64,000 nucleotides of DNA from DALYJJ01 sp033763935 (GTDB lineage: Bacteria > Acidobacteriota > Terriglobia > Bryobacterales > Bryobacteraceae). Of this stretch, positions 41,977-50,823 are shown piece by piece; position 1 is the first letter of the stretch, and every line of letters begins with the position of its first letter. Under the pieces are notes generated by a model. That model was not told the DNA's origin and did not search any database. It saw only the letters and a program-made list of their open reading frames with translations. The translations under genes and the position numbers were made by a program. The stretch spans positions 1 to 64,000 of the forward strand of contig JANRJO010000107.1 of NCBI GenBank assembly GCA_033763935.1, read 5' to 3'.

Positions 41977-44133
41977 GTGATCCCCAGGACGCTACTTCCG
42001 TTGTTGGCCTTGTTTACCAGTGTTGCGCTGGCGGACTGGCCCGATTATCGAGGTCCGCGGCGCGACGGTCATTCGCCGGAACGCAACCTGCCGGTGAAGT
42101 GGTCGACAGCGGGCGAGAACCTGCTGTGGCGGGCGCCGATCGGGGCGCGGTCGGCGCCGGTGATTTTCAAGAACCGGGTGTACCTGACGACTACGGTGGG
42201 CAAGGGCGCGACGCTGCAGGAGCGGGTGGTATCGCTGGACGCCGACACCGGCAAGCAACTGTGGGAGCACCGCTGGAACGTCTATTTGAGCGACGTGCCA
42301 CCGCACCGGGCGGCGTGGGCGGCGCCATCGGTAGACGCGGAGACGGGAAATGTATACGCAGTAGGCGTGGGCGGGGTGCTGCTGGCGCTTTCGCCGCAGG
42401 GGAAGCTGCTGTGGGAACGGTCATTAGTGGAAGAGTTGGGGCTGGTGACGACGCACGGGGGACGGACGTCGTCGCCGGTGGTGGACGGGGACCTGGTGAT
42501 TGTGAGCGGGGTGAGCACGGGCTGGGGCGAGCAGGCGCGGGCGAGCCACCGGTTCTTTGGGATCGATAAGAAGACGGGCGCGGTGCAGTGGGCGAGTACG
42601 CCGAGCGGACGTCCGTATGACACCACTTACTCGCCGCCGGTGATTGCCGAGGTGGACGGCACGCGGCTCTTCATTGTGGGCGCGAGCGACGGCAGCGTGG
42701 TGGCGATGAAGCCGCAGACGGGTGAGCCGGTGTGGCGGTTCGAGATGGCCAAACGCGGCATCAACACGGGTGTCGCGGTGAGCGGCAAGTGGGCCATTGT
42801 TTCGCACAGCGAAGAGAACCTGGACACAAGCGAGATGGGCTTGGTGGCGGCGATTGACGCAACGACGAAGGGCAATGTGGGGAAAGAGCAGGTGAAGTGG
42901 CGGGTGCCGGGGATTCAGGCCATTTTCGCTTCGCCGGTGATCGACGGGTCACGGATCTACCTGGTGGACGGCGGCGCGAACCTGATCTCGTTCGATTTCG
43001 AGACGGGGAAGGAACTGTGGCGGCAGCAGTTGGGGACGATTCAGAAAGCGTCGCCGGTGTTCGCGGACGGCAAGATCTATGTCGGCACGGAGAACGGGCG
43101 GTTTTTCATCATTCGGCCGCATGCGGACAAGGCGGAGATCCTGAGCGACGTGCTGCTGGGCCAGGAAGCGAGCCCGGAGGCGATTATCGCGGCGCCGGCG
43201 ATTTCCGACGGGCGGGTGTTCGTGACTTCGGTGGAGGCGATGTACTGCATCGGCAAGAAGGCGCCTGCGGCGCCGGTGGCTATGCCGAAGCCTTCGCCGG
43301 CGCCGCCGAACGCTGAGCCGGCGTTTCTGCTGGTGTCGCCGACCGAGCTGCTGTTGAAGCCCGGGGAAACGGCGAAGCTGCGGGCGCGTCTGTTCGATGG
43401 GAAGGGTCAGTTCATCCGCGATACGCAGGCGGAGTGGGCGCTGGAAGGATTGGAAGGCACGGTGAAGCCGGACGGGACGTTTGCGCCGACGGGCGGGGCG
43501 AAGGCGGGAAAGATAAAGGCAACGGCTGGCGGACTGACGGGATTTGCGCGGGCCAGGGTTGTCCCGCCGCTGCCCTGGGCCTGGGACTTTACGAGCACCG
43601 CGCAAGTGCCGCCCGAGTGGGTGAATGCGACGGGCAAGAACGCGCTGCGGGACCTGGAGGGTAACAAGGTGCTGGTGAAACTGGCAGACAACCCCTTCAC
43701 GAAGCGGGCGCGGGCGTTCTTCGGGCCGGTGGAGCTTTCGAATTACACGGTGATGGCGGACGTGAAGGCCATCGAGAAGCGGCGGCAGATGGGCGATGCG
43801 GGGGTGGTGGCGCAGCGGTACCAGTTGTCGCTGTTCGGCAATTCGCAGCGGATCGACCTGGCGCCTTGGCAGCCGGAGACCGAACGCACGGTGTCGAAGC
43901 CGTTCGCATGGAAGAGCGATACGTGGTACCGGCTGAAGCTGACGGTGGAGCCGACGGCGGACGGCAAGGTGCGGGCGCGCGGTAAGGCGTGGCCGGCGAG
44001 CGAAGCCGAGCCGGCGGAGTGGATGATCGAGCGGGTAGACCCGATTCCGAATCTGAAGGGGAGCCCCGGCATCTATGCCGATGCGCCCTTCGAAGTATTT
44101 TTCGACAACATCAAGGTGACATCGAACCAATGA
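41977..44133 (+). CDS. secreted beta-propeller with Ig-like and LamG-like C-terminal domains
   Basis: The 718-residue protein has a signal peptide (MIPRTLLPLLALFTSVALAD) and begins the mature part WPDYRGPRRDGHSPERNLPV. A PQQ-like propeller (about 25-430) follows. A short bacterial Ig-like domain (VSPTELLLKPGETAKLRARL, near 450-530) and a concanavalin-like jelly-roll domain (PPEWVNATGKNALRDLEGNK, to the end) come next. The build suggests binding or processing of polymers at the cell surface. GTG 41977 has TATCCT 6 nt upstream. It overlaps the next gene by four bases. Confidence 0.83.
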   Translation: MIPRTLLPLLALFTSVALADWPDYRGPRRDGHSPERNLPVKWSTAGENLLWRAPIGARSAPVIFKNRVYLTTTVGKGATLQERVVSLDADTGKQLWEHRWNVYLSDVPPHRAAWAAPSVDAETGNVYAVGVGGVLLALSPQGKLLWERSLVEELGLVTTHGGRTSSPVVDGDLVIVSGVSTGWGEQARASHRFFGIDKKTGAVQWASTPSGRPYDTTYSPPVIAEVDGTRLFIVGASDGSVVAMKPQTGEPVWRFEMAKRGINTGVAVSGKWAIVSHSEENLDTSEMGLVAAIDATTKGNVGKEQVKWRVPGIQAIFASPVIDGSRIYLVDGGANLISFDFETGKELWRQQLGTIQKASPVFADGKIYVGTENGRFFIIRPHADKAEILSDVLLGQEASPEAIIAAPAISDGRVFVTSVEAMYCIGKKAPAAPVAMPKPSPAPPNAEPAFLLVSPTELLLKPGETAKLRARLFDGKGQFIRDTQAEWALEGLEGTVKPDGTFAPTGGAKAGKIKATAGGLTGFARARVVPPLPWAWDFTSTAQVPPEWVNATGKNALRDLEGNKVLVKLADNPFTKRARAFFGPVELSNYTVMADVKAIEKRRQMGDAGVVAQRYQLSLFGNSQRIDLAPWQPETERTVSKPFAWKSDTWYRLKLTVEPTADGKVRARGKAWPASEAEPAEWMIERVDPIPNLKGSPGIYADAPFEVFFDNIKVTSNQ

Positions 44134-45560
44134 CGAAGAGAATCGTGCTGACGGTGGCGGGGGGCGCGCTAGCGCTGGCGGTGGGCGTACGGGCCGGCGA
44201 TCCGGGTTCCGGGGACTGGCCGATGTGGGGCGGCTCGCCTGATCGGAACATGGTTTCGAAGGCGACGGGCGCGCCGGTGAAGTGGGATGTCGCCAAGAAG
44301 GAAAACATCAAATGGGTAGCTGCGCTGGGTTCGCAGACGTACGGGAACCCGGTGGTGGCGGGCGGCAAGGTGTTCGTCGGGACGAACAACGAAGGGTTGC
44401 GGGACGACAAGCAGCCGGGCGACCGCGGCGTGCTGATGGCGTTTCGCGAATCGGACGGGGAGTATCTCTGGCAGCAGACGTCGGAGAAGCTGGCGGCGGG
44501 GCGTGTGAACGACTGGCCGTACCAGGGCGTGGCGTCTTCGCCGTTGGTGGAAGGCGACCGGCTTTACTACGTGACCAATCGCGGCGTGGTGGTGTGCCTG
44601 GACACCGAGGGTTTTTACGACAAGGAAAACGACGGGCCAGTGACCAACGAGAAGTACAAGGGACCGAAGGACGCGGACGTGGTGTGGGAGTACGACATGA
44701 TGGAGGAACTGGGTGTGCAGCAGCACAACCTGGCGAACTCGTCGCCGGTGGCATGGGGCGAACTGATCTTCCTAAGCACGTCGAACGGGCAGGACGAGAG
44801 CCACGTGAACATTCCGTCGCCGAAGGCGCCGTCGATCATTGCGCTGAACAAGAAGACCGGCAAGCTGGTGTGGGAAGACAACTCCGTGGGCGACAAGATT
44901 CTGCACGGGCAGTGGTCGTCGCCGGCGGTGGGTACGATCGGCGGGGTGCTGCAGGTGGTGAGCGCGCAGGGGGACGGCTGGGTACGCGGGTATGAGGCCG
45001 AAACGGGCAAGAAGCTGTGGGAGTTCGATACGAATCCGAAGGATTCGGTGTGGCCGAAGACGCGGAACGAGGTGATCTCGACGCCGGTGATTTACGAGGA
45101 TCGCGTGTACATCGCCAACGGGCAGGACCCGGAGCACGGCGAGGGCCCGGGACACATGTACTGCATCGACGCGACGCAGCGCGGCGACATCACGATGAAG
45201 GGCCGCGTGTGGCACTTCGACAAGATCCGGCGGTCGATTTCGACAGCGGCGATTCATGAAGGCATCGTGTACATGGCGGATTTCAGCGGCTTCCTGCACG
45301 CGCTGGATGCGAAGACCGGGAAGGTGCACTGGACGCACGACATGCTGGCGGCGGTGTGGGGTTCGCCGATGGTGCTGGACGGCAAGGTGTACATGGGCGA
45401 TGAGGACGGCGACGTGGTGGTGCTGGAGGCGGGGCCAAAGCTGAAGGTGCTGGCGGAGATGAACATGGGGAGTTCCGTGTACTGCACGCCGGTGTTTGCG
45501 AACGGCACGATGTTCATCGCCAACCGCAACCAGCTGTACGCTATCTCCGGGAAGAAATGA
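44130..45560 (+). CDS. secreted PQQ-type beta-propeller protein
   Basis: The 476-residue protein has a signal peptide (MTKRIVLTVAGGALALAVGV) and a mature start DWPMWGGSPDRNMVSKATGA. Propeller blades with PVVAGGKVFVGTNNEG, SSPLVEGDRLYYVTNRG and SPAVGTIGGVLQVVSAQ run through the rest. The glycine- and tryptophan-rich blades are typical of the PQQ-like family, but the cofactor is not proven. The ATG overlaps the previous stop (ATGA), and the last codons overlap the tlpA-like gene, so three genes are translationally coupled. Confidence 0.85.
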   Translation: MTKRIVLTVAGGALALAVGVRAGDPGSGDWPMWGGSPDRNMVSKATGAPVKWDVAKKENIKWVAALGSQTYGNPVVAGGKVFVGTNNEGLRDDKQPGDRGVLMAFRESDGEYLWQQTSEKLAAGRVNDWPYQGVASSPLVEGDRLYYVTNRGVVVCLDTEGFYDKENDGPVTNEKYKGPKDADVVWEYDMMEELGVQQHNLANSSPVAWGELIFLSTSNGQDESHVNIPSPKAPSIIALNKKTGKLVWEDNSVGDKILHGQWSSPAVGTIGGVLQVVSAQGDGWVRGYEAETGKKLWEFDTNPKDSVWPKTRNEVISTPVIYEDRVYIANGQDPEHGEGPGHMYCIDATQRGDITMKGRVWHFDKIRRSISTAAIHEGIVYMADFSGFLHALDAKTGKVHWTHDMLAAVWGSPMVLDGKVYMGDEDGDVVVLEAGPKLKVLAEMNMGSSVYCTPVFANGTMFIANRNQLYAISGKK

Positions 45561-46075
45561 GCCCGCGGGGGAAGGGGCTTCTGCTGTTGGCGGCGAGTCT
45601 CGCCGGAATGTTCGTCGTTTCGAAGTACCGGCGGGATGAGGCGCAGGTGCTGCGCGCTTTTGAGGGCAAGGCGGTGCCGGCCTTTCGCTACGTGCTCAGC
45701 GGCGACGGTGTCATTCGCAGCGCGGAGGAGTGGCGGGGGAAGCCGGTGATTCTCAACTTCTGGGGTACGTGGTGTGGTCCGTGCCGGGAGGAGATGCCGG
45801 GGTTAGCGCGGGCGGCGAAGGAGTTGGAGGCGCGGGGTGTGCACGTGGTGGCGATCTCCGATGAAGAGCGCGAGGTGGTGGAGCGATTTGCCTCGCGCCC
45901 GGGAGCGGAGTTGCCGCGGGTGGGGGTGGTGGCGCCGGGCGGGGCGCGATTCCTGGAAGAGTTGGGCGCGCGACCGGTGACGTTCGCCATCGGGCGGGAC
46001 GGGACGATTCGGGAGGCGCGGCTGGGGGCGATGGAGTACGAGGGCTTCAAGGAGATGGCGGCGGGGCTGTTGTAG
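45557..46075 (+). CDS. TlpA/ResA-type membrane-anchored thioredoxin
   Basis: The 172-residue protein has an N-terminal membrane anchor (GLLLLAASLAGMFVVSKYRR) and a thioredoxin domain with WCGPC in FWGTWCGPCREEMPGLARAA (about 69-88). A cis-Pro loop is seen near GARPVTFAIG. This family reduces disulfides outside the membrane, for example in cytochrome c maturation, and its presence behind two propeller genes suggests that the exported products need disulfide handling. It overlaps the propeller gene by four bases. Confidence 0.9.
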   Translation: MSPRGKGLLLLAASLAGMFVVSKYRRDEAQVLRAFEGKAVPAFRYVLSGDGVIRSAEEWRGKPVILNFWGTWCGPCREEMPGLARAAKELEARGVHVVAISDEEREVVERFASRPGAELPRVGVVAPGGARFLEELGARPVTFAIGRDGTIREARLGAMEYEGFKEMAAGLL

Positions 46076-46206
46076 GGAGATGATTTTCAACGGGGTGAAG
46101 CGCCGGGTCGGGGCGGATCAGATGGCGTCGACGCTGGTCGCTGGCGGGTGAGGGCATCGGCTCCAGTGAGAGTTTTGACGGATTTCAGCCACAAGGATAG
46201 TCATGT

Positions 46207-46274
46207 ACAATCAGTGGGATTGGAATTGCGCAGGCGCACCCTCAGCCGTCGCTCTACCAAATGAAGCTCATTGT
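46207..46274 (-). other. tRNA-like remnant
   Basis: Read on the minus strand, the 68 nt show acceptor-like ends ACAATGA and TGATTGT (6 of 7 paired), a D-arm GCTT-CATTTGGTA-GAGC, and the 3' half of a T-arm, TTCCAATCCCAC. Positions 8-9 are missing, the anticodon stem does not pair, the 5' T-stem strand does not match, and CCA is absent. It is therefore a degenerate or chimeric tRNA copy rather than a working gene. It lies 39 bp before the AT-richer mazF locus and could mark an integration site. Confidence 0.3.
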
Positions 46275-46313
46275 CGTGTCTAAGCGTCCATTACGAGTGA
46301 GGGGTCGCACCGT

Positions 46314-47069
46314 ATGACTGTCGCACACATTGCAGAACGGCCGAATGCGTCGGCGGGATTCGTCGGCGAACTCATTGCATTCTTGCTGCCCAAAAAGAAG
46401 AGTGTTTCGCTCCAGTTGTCCCCGGAAGCGCTGGATGTGGCTAACGGGATACGGCAAGTCCTGGACGACATGATCCTTCGCGCTATCGAGAAGCGAACAG
46501 CACCTGACTTCGATGCGTTGAGGAACGCGGTCTTTCCCGACTACGCCAGGATCGTAGTGTTGTTTGCTAATCTGATCGGGAGTATTCTCAGCAAGCCCGC
46601 CGTTGAGAGGATTTCCGCCGAGTCTATCTGCGAGCTTGAGTCCGACCTCCGTGAAGAAGATGTGGCATCTCTTCTCGGTGCCCAAGTGAGAGATCAGGCG
46701 ATTTTCACAGCATGGACCGTGCGAAAAATTGCGGATCTTTCGCAACAGATAAGCAGCCAAGAACTCGGCGACAACAAAGAGGCGGAGGAGCAGGTACCGC
46801 ATTTCCTTTACCATGCCATCCGAACCAGGTTTCACCTTGATTGCTTGACTACGTCGCTGAGGACCTCAAGACCCCTGTACCCAGAGGTGTCTGAAGTAGT
46901 TGTAGACGGGCTTAGGTCGGCAGTTGACGCGTACGCGTGCCTCAGGCAGATCCTTGATTCCTGCAGTCCACCACAAGAAGTGAGTGTTGAGCCGGCAACA
47001 CCGGATGAGGAGGATCAGCAACTCCTCTTTGAGTCAGAGTGGGACATGCTCCGTGAGCCAGCGGCGTGA
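46314..47069 (+). CDS. unfamiliar 251-residue protein coupled to a MazF toxin gene (candidate antitoxin)
   Basis: I do not recognise this family. The product is cytoplasmic (no signal or membrane helix) and mainly helical. The N-terminal half includes LSPEALDVANGIRQVLDDMI and DYARIVVLFANLIGSILSKP. The C-terminus is an acidic, aromatic tail (DEEDQQ, then FESEWDMLREP). MazE-type antitoxins also use an acidic, aromatic C-terminal tail to block MazF, so the tail is suggestive, but the body is three times the usual size and has no visible AbrB or ribbon-helix-helix fold. Its stop overlaps the mazF start (GTGA). Base composition is AT-richer than the flanks, which suggests transfer. Confidence 0.7.
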   Translation: MTVAHIAERPNASAGFVGELIAFLLPKKKSVSLQLSPEALDVANGIRQVLDDMILRAIEKRTAPDFDALRNAVFPDYARIVVLFANLIGSILSKPAVERISAESICELESDLREEDVASLLGAQVRDQAIFTAWTVRKIADLSQQISSQELGDNKEAEEQVPHFLYHAIRTRFHLDCLTTSLRTSRPLYPEVSEVVVDGLRSAVDAYACLRQILDSCSPPQEVSVEPATPDEEDQQLLFESEWDMLREPAA

Positions 47070-47437
47070 GCGTCATTCAGTTGGGCGATGTGTATTGGGC
47101 GGATGTGCCCCAGGGACACACGGTCGGCTCCGAACAGTATAAGCGGCGACCTTACGTTATCGTTTCCAGGACATCGATCAACAAGGTTCGCAACACCGTC
47201 GTTGGCATACCGCTCTCTACCAAGACGGAGAAGAAAAGCCAACACAACATCTTGATTCCAAGGGAGCGTATCATCACTGACCCATCCTTCAAAGATACGC
47301 TCGCGGACAGCGTTGCCCTATCGGAACAAATCCGTGTTTTGGCGGTAGAGAGATTGAAGACGAAGATTGGACGACTAGATCAAAGCGCAGTCCTAGCGAT
47401 ACAGCTTGGGCTCACATTCCTGTTTGAGATCAGGTAG
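47066..47437 (+). CDS. mazF: MazF/PemK-family mRNA endonuclease toxin
   Basis: The 123-residue protein carries the MazF core: LGDVYWADVPQG, GSEQYKRRPYVIVS with the catalytic-site Arg, VVGIPLSTKTEKKSQHNI with the conserved Ser/Thr, and DSVALSEQIRVLAVERL. These proteins cut RNA at short sequences and inhibit growth unless neutralised. Length and motif order are normal, and no residue known to be essential is missing. GTG 47066 overlaps the upstream 251-residue gene. No MazE-type gene is present on either side, so that gene is the likely antitoxin. Confidence 0.9.
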   Translation: MSVIQLGDVYWADVPQGHTVGSEQYKRRPYVIVSRTSINKVRNTVVGIPLSTKTEKKSQHNILIPRERIITDPSFKDTLADSVALSEQIRVLAVERLKTKIGRLDQSAVLAIQLGLTFLFEIR

Positions 47438-47595
47438 CAGGCCTTAGAAGCCTAGCCCGAGGCCCCTTCGTCGCGTACTGCGCGGTTCTTCTGGCGCCTG
47501 GCACGAGGATCGCACGCTCGCCGGTCACCTTCCGAACGATATCGAGAGCCGGGGAACTCAAGCCTGTGGAAATCGAAACTGACACTACCGGAGCG

Positions 47596-48624
47596 TCAGG
47601 GAAGTTCACGAATCCGAAGGTTCCGAAACTTCACTTCCGTGAAGTGATATTGCAAGACGATCGGACTGGGCAGGGGAACGTCGACCTCAAACTCAGCCGT
47701 TTTCGCCCCGTTCAGCCAGTGCTCAATTCGCTCGCGGGTTACGCGAATGCGCGCATCATTCCACTCGCCTACAGGCCGGGCGACAGACGGCTGTACGGCT
47801 GTCACACCGTACAACGCGCCCGAGCGTTGACGGGGGTCGGCACGGGCTCCGGCATCCCCGTTGTCATCAGCGATCTGATATTCCATGCCATCTGCCACTG
47901 TGAACAGACGGTAGATACAGCCTGAGTTAGCGCCCTCGCTCGTCATCCACTCGAACCTGAAATCAAAATTCGTGTACTCCTGACGAGTGCGCAACGAGCG
48001 AACAGGCACCCCGGCGCTGCGCGGAACCGTGGCAAGTGCTCCATCAACGACGCGCCAGGAGGCGGGCGCTTCGTCTCCGGACGGGCTCGACCAGCCACGG
48101 AACGATTTGCCATCAAACAGGCTTTTCCAACCCTCGGCACGTTCGTCCGAATCCAGCAGTTCTGACCCGCTATCAGCAGGTGTGTCTGCCTTCACGCGTG
48201 CCACTTCTTCCAACAGTGCTTCCCGCCAGCTCATTACCTTCCACCCTGCCGATTCTCGCCTCAACGTCATGTCGAGAGTTCCTGAACTACGCGGCGGCGG
48301 TGCGTCTGGACATCGGCGCAGCGCGACGACGTACGCTGCGTCCGGGGTTATCATCTGGACGTGTCTCACGTAGAGAGCGCAGGCCTTGTTTGAGCCGATC
48401 ATGCGGCTCGATATTGGCTTACTGGGATCGCCCTTCGTTCCCGCCGCAAGATAAAAGGCCGCCTCTTTGCTGAACGCCTGGCGTTGGGCGTCGAGATCTC
48501 CGCGATGGATCGCGTCGAACAAGACTTTGACCGCGGCCTCCACGGCGGCTGTGTCTGGAGCAGCCTGAGCCGTGAGTAATGCCGCGAGGATACTCGAGAG
48601 AACCAGCGTTCGCATCACGGACAT
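47596..48624 (-). CDS. exported SnoaL-like plus DUF1080 (3-keto-disaccharide hydrolase-like) protein
   Basis: The 342-residue protein has a signal peptide (MRTLVLSSILAALLTAQAAP after a short lead). An N-terminal NTF2/SnoaL-like domain (AVEAAVKVLFDAIHRGDLDA) and a C-terminal DUF1080 jelly-roll domain follow. The latter shows GWKSLFDGKSFRGW, NFDFRFEWMTSEGANSGCIY and a late VGEWNDARIRV, typical of the family that binds or cleaves sugars. The start ATG 48624 is chosen because TACACT lies 6 nt upstream; ATG 48615 is also possible. Confidence 0.82.
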   Translation of the reverse strand: MSVMRTLVLSSILAALLTAQAAPDTAAVEAAVKVLFDAIHRGDLDAQRQAFSKEAAFYLAAGTKGDPSKPISSRMIGSNKACALYVRHVQMITPDAAYVVALRRCPDAPPPRSSGTLDMTLRRESAGWKVMSWREALLEEVARVKADTPADSGSELLDSDERAEGWKSLFDGKSFRGWSSPSGDEAPASWRVVDGALATVPRSAGVPVRSLRTRQEYTNFDFRFEWMTSEGANSGCIYRLFTVADGMEYQIADDNGDAGARADPRQRSGALYGVTAVQPSVARPVGEWNDARIRVTRERIEHWLNGAKTAEFEVDVPLPSPIVLQYHFTEVKFRNLRIRELP

Positions 48625-48630
48625 CTGCGG

Positions 48631-48636
48631 AGTGTA
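48631..48636 (-). promoter_or_regulatory. -10-like box
   Basis: TACACT on the minus strand is 6 nt before the ATG at 48624, with no ribosome site. Confidence 0.3.
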
Positions 48637-48726
48637 ACAGTTCTCGGCGCGGGAGTCGGCGCGACCACTACGGAAAAACTGCCATCGCCGGGGCGCTCTC
48701 CGCCGTAATTGGAGGTGGAGAGCGAC

Positions 48727-49251
48727 ATGATGCGATTCCTACCGATTTTGATGGCCGCCGCGGCGGCCGCCTTTGCCCAAGCGCCTACGCTGCCGCCGGA
48801 GATTGAGCGGCTGTCGAAGGACGCGCGAGAGACGGTGACGGTGACGATGGACGCGAAGCTGCTGCAGTTTGCGGCGGCGTTCTTATCGGAGCGGAACCCG
48901 GAAGAAGCGCGCGTGAAGAAGATGGTGGCGGGGCTGAAGAACGTGGTGGTGCGGAGCTTCGAATTCGACCGCGACCAGACGTACGGAGCGGCGGAGCTGA
49001 ACGCGCTGCGGTCGCAGTATTCGACCGGCGGCGGGTGGCAGAAGGCCGTGGAGGTGAGGTCGAAGCTCGGTGAGAACACGGACGTGTACTTCCGGCCGCA
49101 AGGGCAGGAGTTAAACGGACTGGCAGTGGTTGTGGCCGAGCCGCGCGAATTGACGGTGGTGTATGTGGAGGGCGCGATCAAGCCGGAGGAGGTCGCCGAT
49201 TTGGGCGGGCACTTCGGGCTGCCGCGGTTTGGACGGAGGTCCTGGCGATGA
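48727..49251 (+). CDS. exported DUF4252-like protein
   Basis: The 174-residue protein has a signal peptide (MMRFLPILMAAAAAAFAQAP). The body (ERLSKDARETVTVTMDAKLL; VKKMVAGLKNVVVRSFEFDR; GQELNGLAVVVAEPRELTVV) follows the pattern of DUF4252, a small secreted domain of unknown role. The start is set at ATG 48727, with GGAGGTGGAG just upstream; a TTG at 48709 is less likely. Its stop overlaps the next ATG (ATGA), and the two products look related in architecture. Confidence 0.75.
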   Translation: MMRFLPILMAAAAAAFAQAPTLPPEIERLSKDARETVTVTMDAKLLQFAAAFLSERNPEEARVKKMVAGLKNVVVRSFEFDRDQTYGAAELNALRSQYSTGGGWQKAVEVRSKLGENTDVYFRPQGQELNGLAVVVAEPRELTVVYVEGAIKPEEVADLGGHFGLPRFGRRSWR

Positions 49252-49706
49252 GGAAGGCAATTCTGCTTGCGGTGCTCACTGCGGTCGCCCTACCGGCCGC
49301 GGACGACTTCGAGGTGCTGGTGCGGAGCCTGGAGTCGCATTACGGGAAGCGGAAGATGGGCATTCCGCTGATGGGTCTGGTGAACTTCGCAGTCAAGGTA
49401 GCGAAGCCTCACGGCGCGAGGGGGCTGCGGTTGGCGATCTTCGAGGATGTCGGGCGGCATCCGGAGCCGGAATCGCTCGCGAAGATGGTGGGGCTGGACT
49501 GGAAGCCGTTCGTGCGGGTGGATGGCCAGAACGAGCAGACCTTCATCTATGCAAAGCCGGCGGGTAAGGATTGGAAGCTGATGGTGGCGACGCTCGAGGA
49601 TTCCGAGGCGGTGGTGGTGGAGTTGAAGGTGAATCCGAAGGAGTTGGCGGAGTGGATGGAGGACCCGAAGGGCAGGGCGCGGGGGTCTCGGGGAGAGGAG
49701 CGGTAG
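49248..49706 (+). CDS. small exported protein, unknown function
   Basis: The 152-residue protein has a signal peptide (MRKAILLAVLTAVALPAADD) and a body (SLESHYGKRKMGIPLMGLVN; HGARGLRLAIFEDVGRHPEP; VVVELKVNPKELAEWMEDPK) that looks like a diverged relative of the DUF4252-like protein before it. The ATG overlaps that gene by four bases. The C-terminal 15 residues are basic and disordered. The gene is convergent with a predicted outer-surface protein gene 2 bp away. Confidence 0.65.
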   Translation: MRKAILLAVLTAVALPAADDFEVLVRSLESHYGKRKMGIPLMGLVNFAVKVAKPHGARGLRLAIFEDVGRHPEPESLAKMVGLDWKPFVRVDGQNEQTFIYAKPAGKDWKLMVATLEDSEAVVVELKVNPKELAEWMEDPKGRARGSRGEER

Positions 49707-49708
49707 CG

Positions 49709-50473
49709 TCAGCGGCCGCCGAAGCGTCGGGTGATGGAGGCGGACCAGTAACGGTTGTCGGGGATGCGGGGCTGGAGACCGGCCTGGGGGCGGAACATGA
49801 GTTCGGCGGTCCAGCGGCCGCGGGAGGCGAGCAGGGTGCCGTAGTAGCGCAAGACCCGGTTCCCGTCCTTGCCGTAGAGATGCCAGCTATAGACGTAGCT
49901 CGGGCCGTGTTGCACTGCGAAGGCCACGCCGTGAGTGGTGAAGAGACGCTGGGTGTGCAGGGCCTGCAGGCAGAGGAATGTACCGCGGGGTAGGTCGGAG
50001 ACGAGGAGCGTCTTGCCGTTGGCGGAGATGGTGACGGGGAAGGTTTCGCCGCCGGCCCAAGCGAGGTAGCTATCGAGGGCGAGGTCCTTCGTGCCGCCCA
50101 AGACGCTGGGAAAGTTCCAATGTTCGAGGCCTGTGCCGCCGATGAGGGTGCCGCCCGCCAGCTTGCGGAGCGGCGTGCGGTAGCGTACGCCGGCTTCGAA
50201 GTCGGTGTTCGCGCTGCGAAGGTCGGTGGTGCCCCAGCCGTAGAACTGGAGGGTGTCGCGGGCGCGGAAGACGTTGGTACGGGTGAGGGTGAGGCGGTTC
50301 TGCTGGGCGGGCCCGCGACCGAACGTGCCACCGAGAGAGAGCTGCATGCGCTGGGCGATGCCGCTGGTCCAGGTGGCGGTCCATTCGCCGGCGGGCTTGT
50401 TCGTGGGTGGGCCAGAGGACGGCCCGGGAATACCGGCGGCTAGCGAAAGGAACAGAATCGGAAGTCCCAGCAT
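49709..50473 (-). CDS. exported beta-barrel-like protein, unknown function
   Basis: The 254-residue protein has a signal peptide (MLGLPILFLSLAAGIPGPSS). Many alternating beta strands follow (WTATWTSGIAQRMQLSLGGT; LQFYGWGTTDLRSANTDFEA), and the last residues (RYWSASITRRFGGR) have the pattern of an outer-membrane barrel C-terminus, although the final residue is not aromatic. It could be an outer-membrane barrel of about ten strands. It is not assigned to a family. Confidence 0.6.
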   Translation of the reverse strand: MLGLPILFLSLAAGIPGPSSGPPTNKPAGEWTATWTSGIAQRMQLSLGGTFGRGPAQQNRLTLTRTNVFRARDTLQFYGWGTTDLRSANTDFEAGVRYRTPLRKLAGGTLIGGTGLEHWNFPSVLGGTKDLALDSYLAWAGGETFPVTISANGKTLLVSDLPRGTFLCLQALHTQRLFTTHGVAFAVQHGPSYVYSWHLYGKDGNRVLRYYGTLLASRGRWTAELMFRPQAGLQPRIPDNRYWSASITRRFGGR

Positions 50474-50823
50474 CAGACCTTATTGTCTCATATTAGCGAG
50501 CAATTCGTAGTCCAGCGGCGCGGCAATTTGAAACCAAAACCTCGTCCAGAATCCGACACATCCCACCGGTGCTGCTCCGCTTCTTCGTCACGTTCCCGCG
50601 ACCGAAGCGTGTGGGCGAGAGCCGTCTGTCCGTCTGGGCGATATTCGGGGCCTGGGGCTGCCTGCTGGCCTATCTCGTGGCCGAAGTGATCGTCCATCCG
50701 GTTCTGTAAAACGCGACCGGGTCGGTGGCCGGTCGGCTCATGCAGGTGTACGGCCTGCTGATCTTCGCCGCGACCGCAGACACGGCGGCGAGAAGCACTC
50801 GCGCGGAACTGAGGGAGTCGGGG

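Noticed and set aside
46207..46274. A functional tRNA on the minus strand
   Set aside because: The anticodon stem does not pair, positions 8-9 and one T-stem strand are missing, so it is listed only as a tRNA-like remnant.
47438..47595. Short GC-rich inverted repeats after mazF as an intrinsic terminator
   Set aside because: The stems are only about four base pairs and no T-tract follows.
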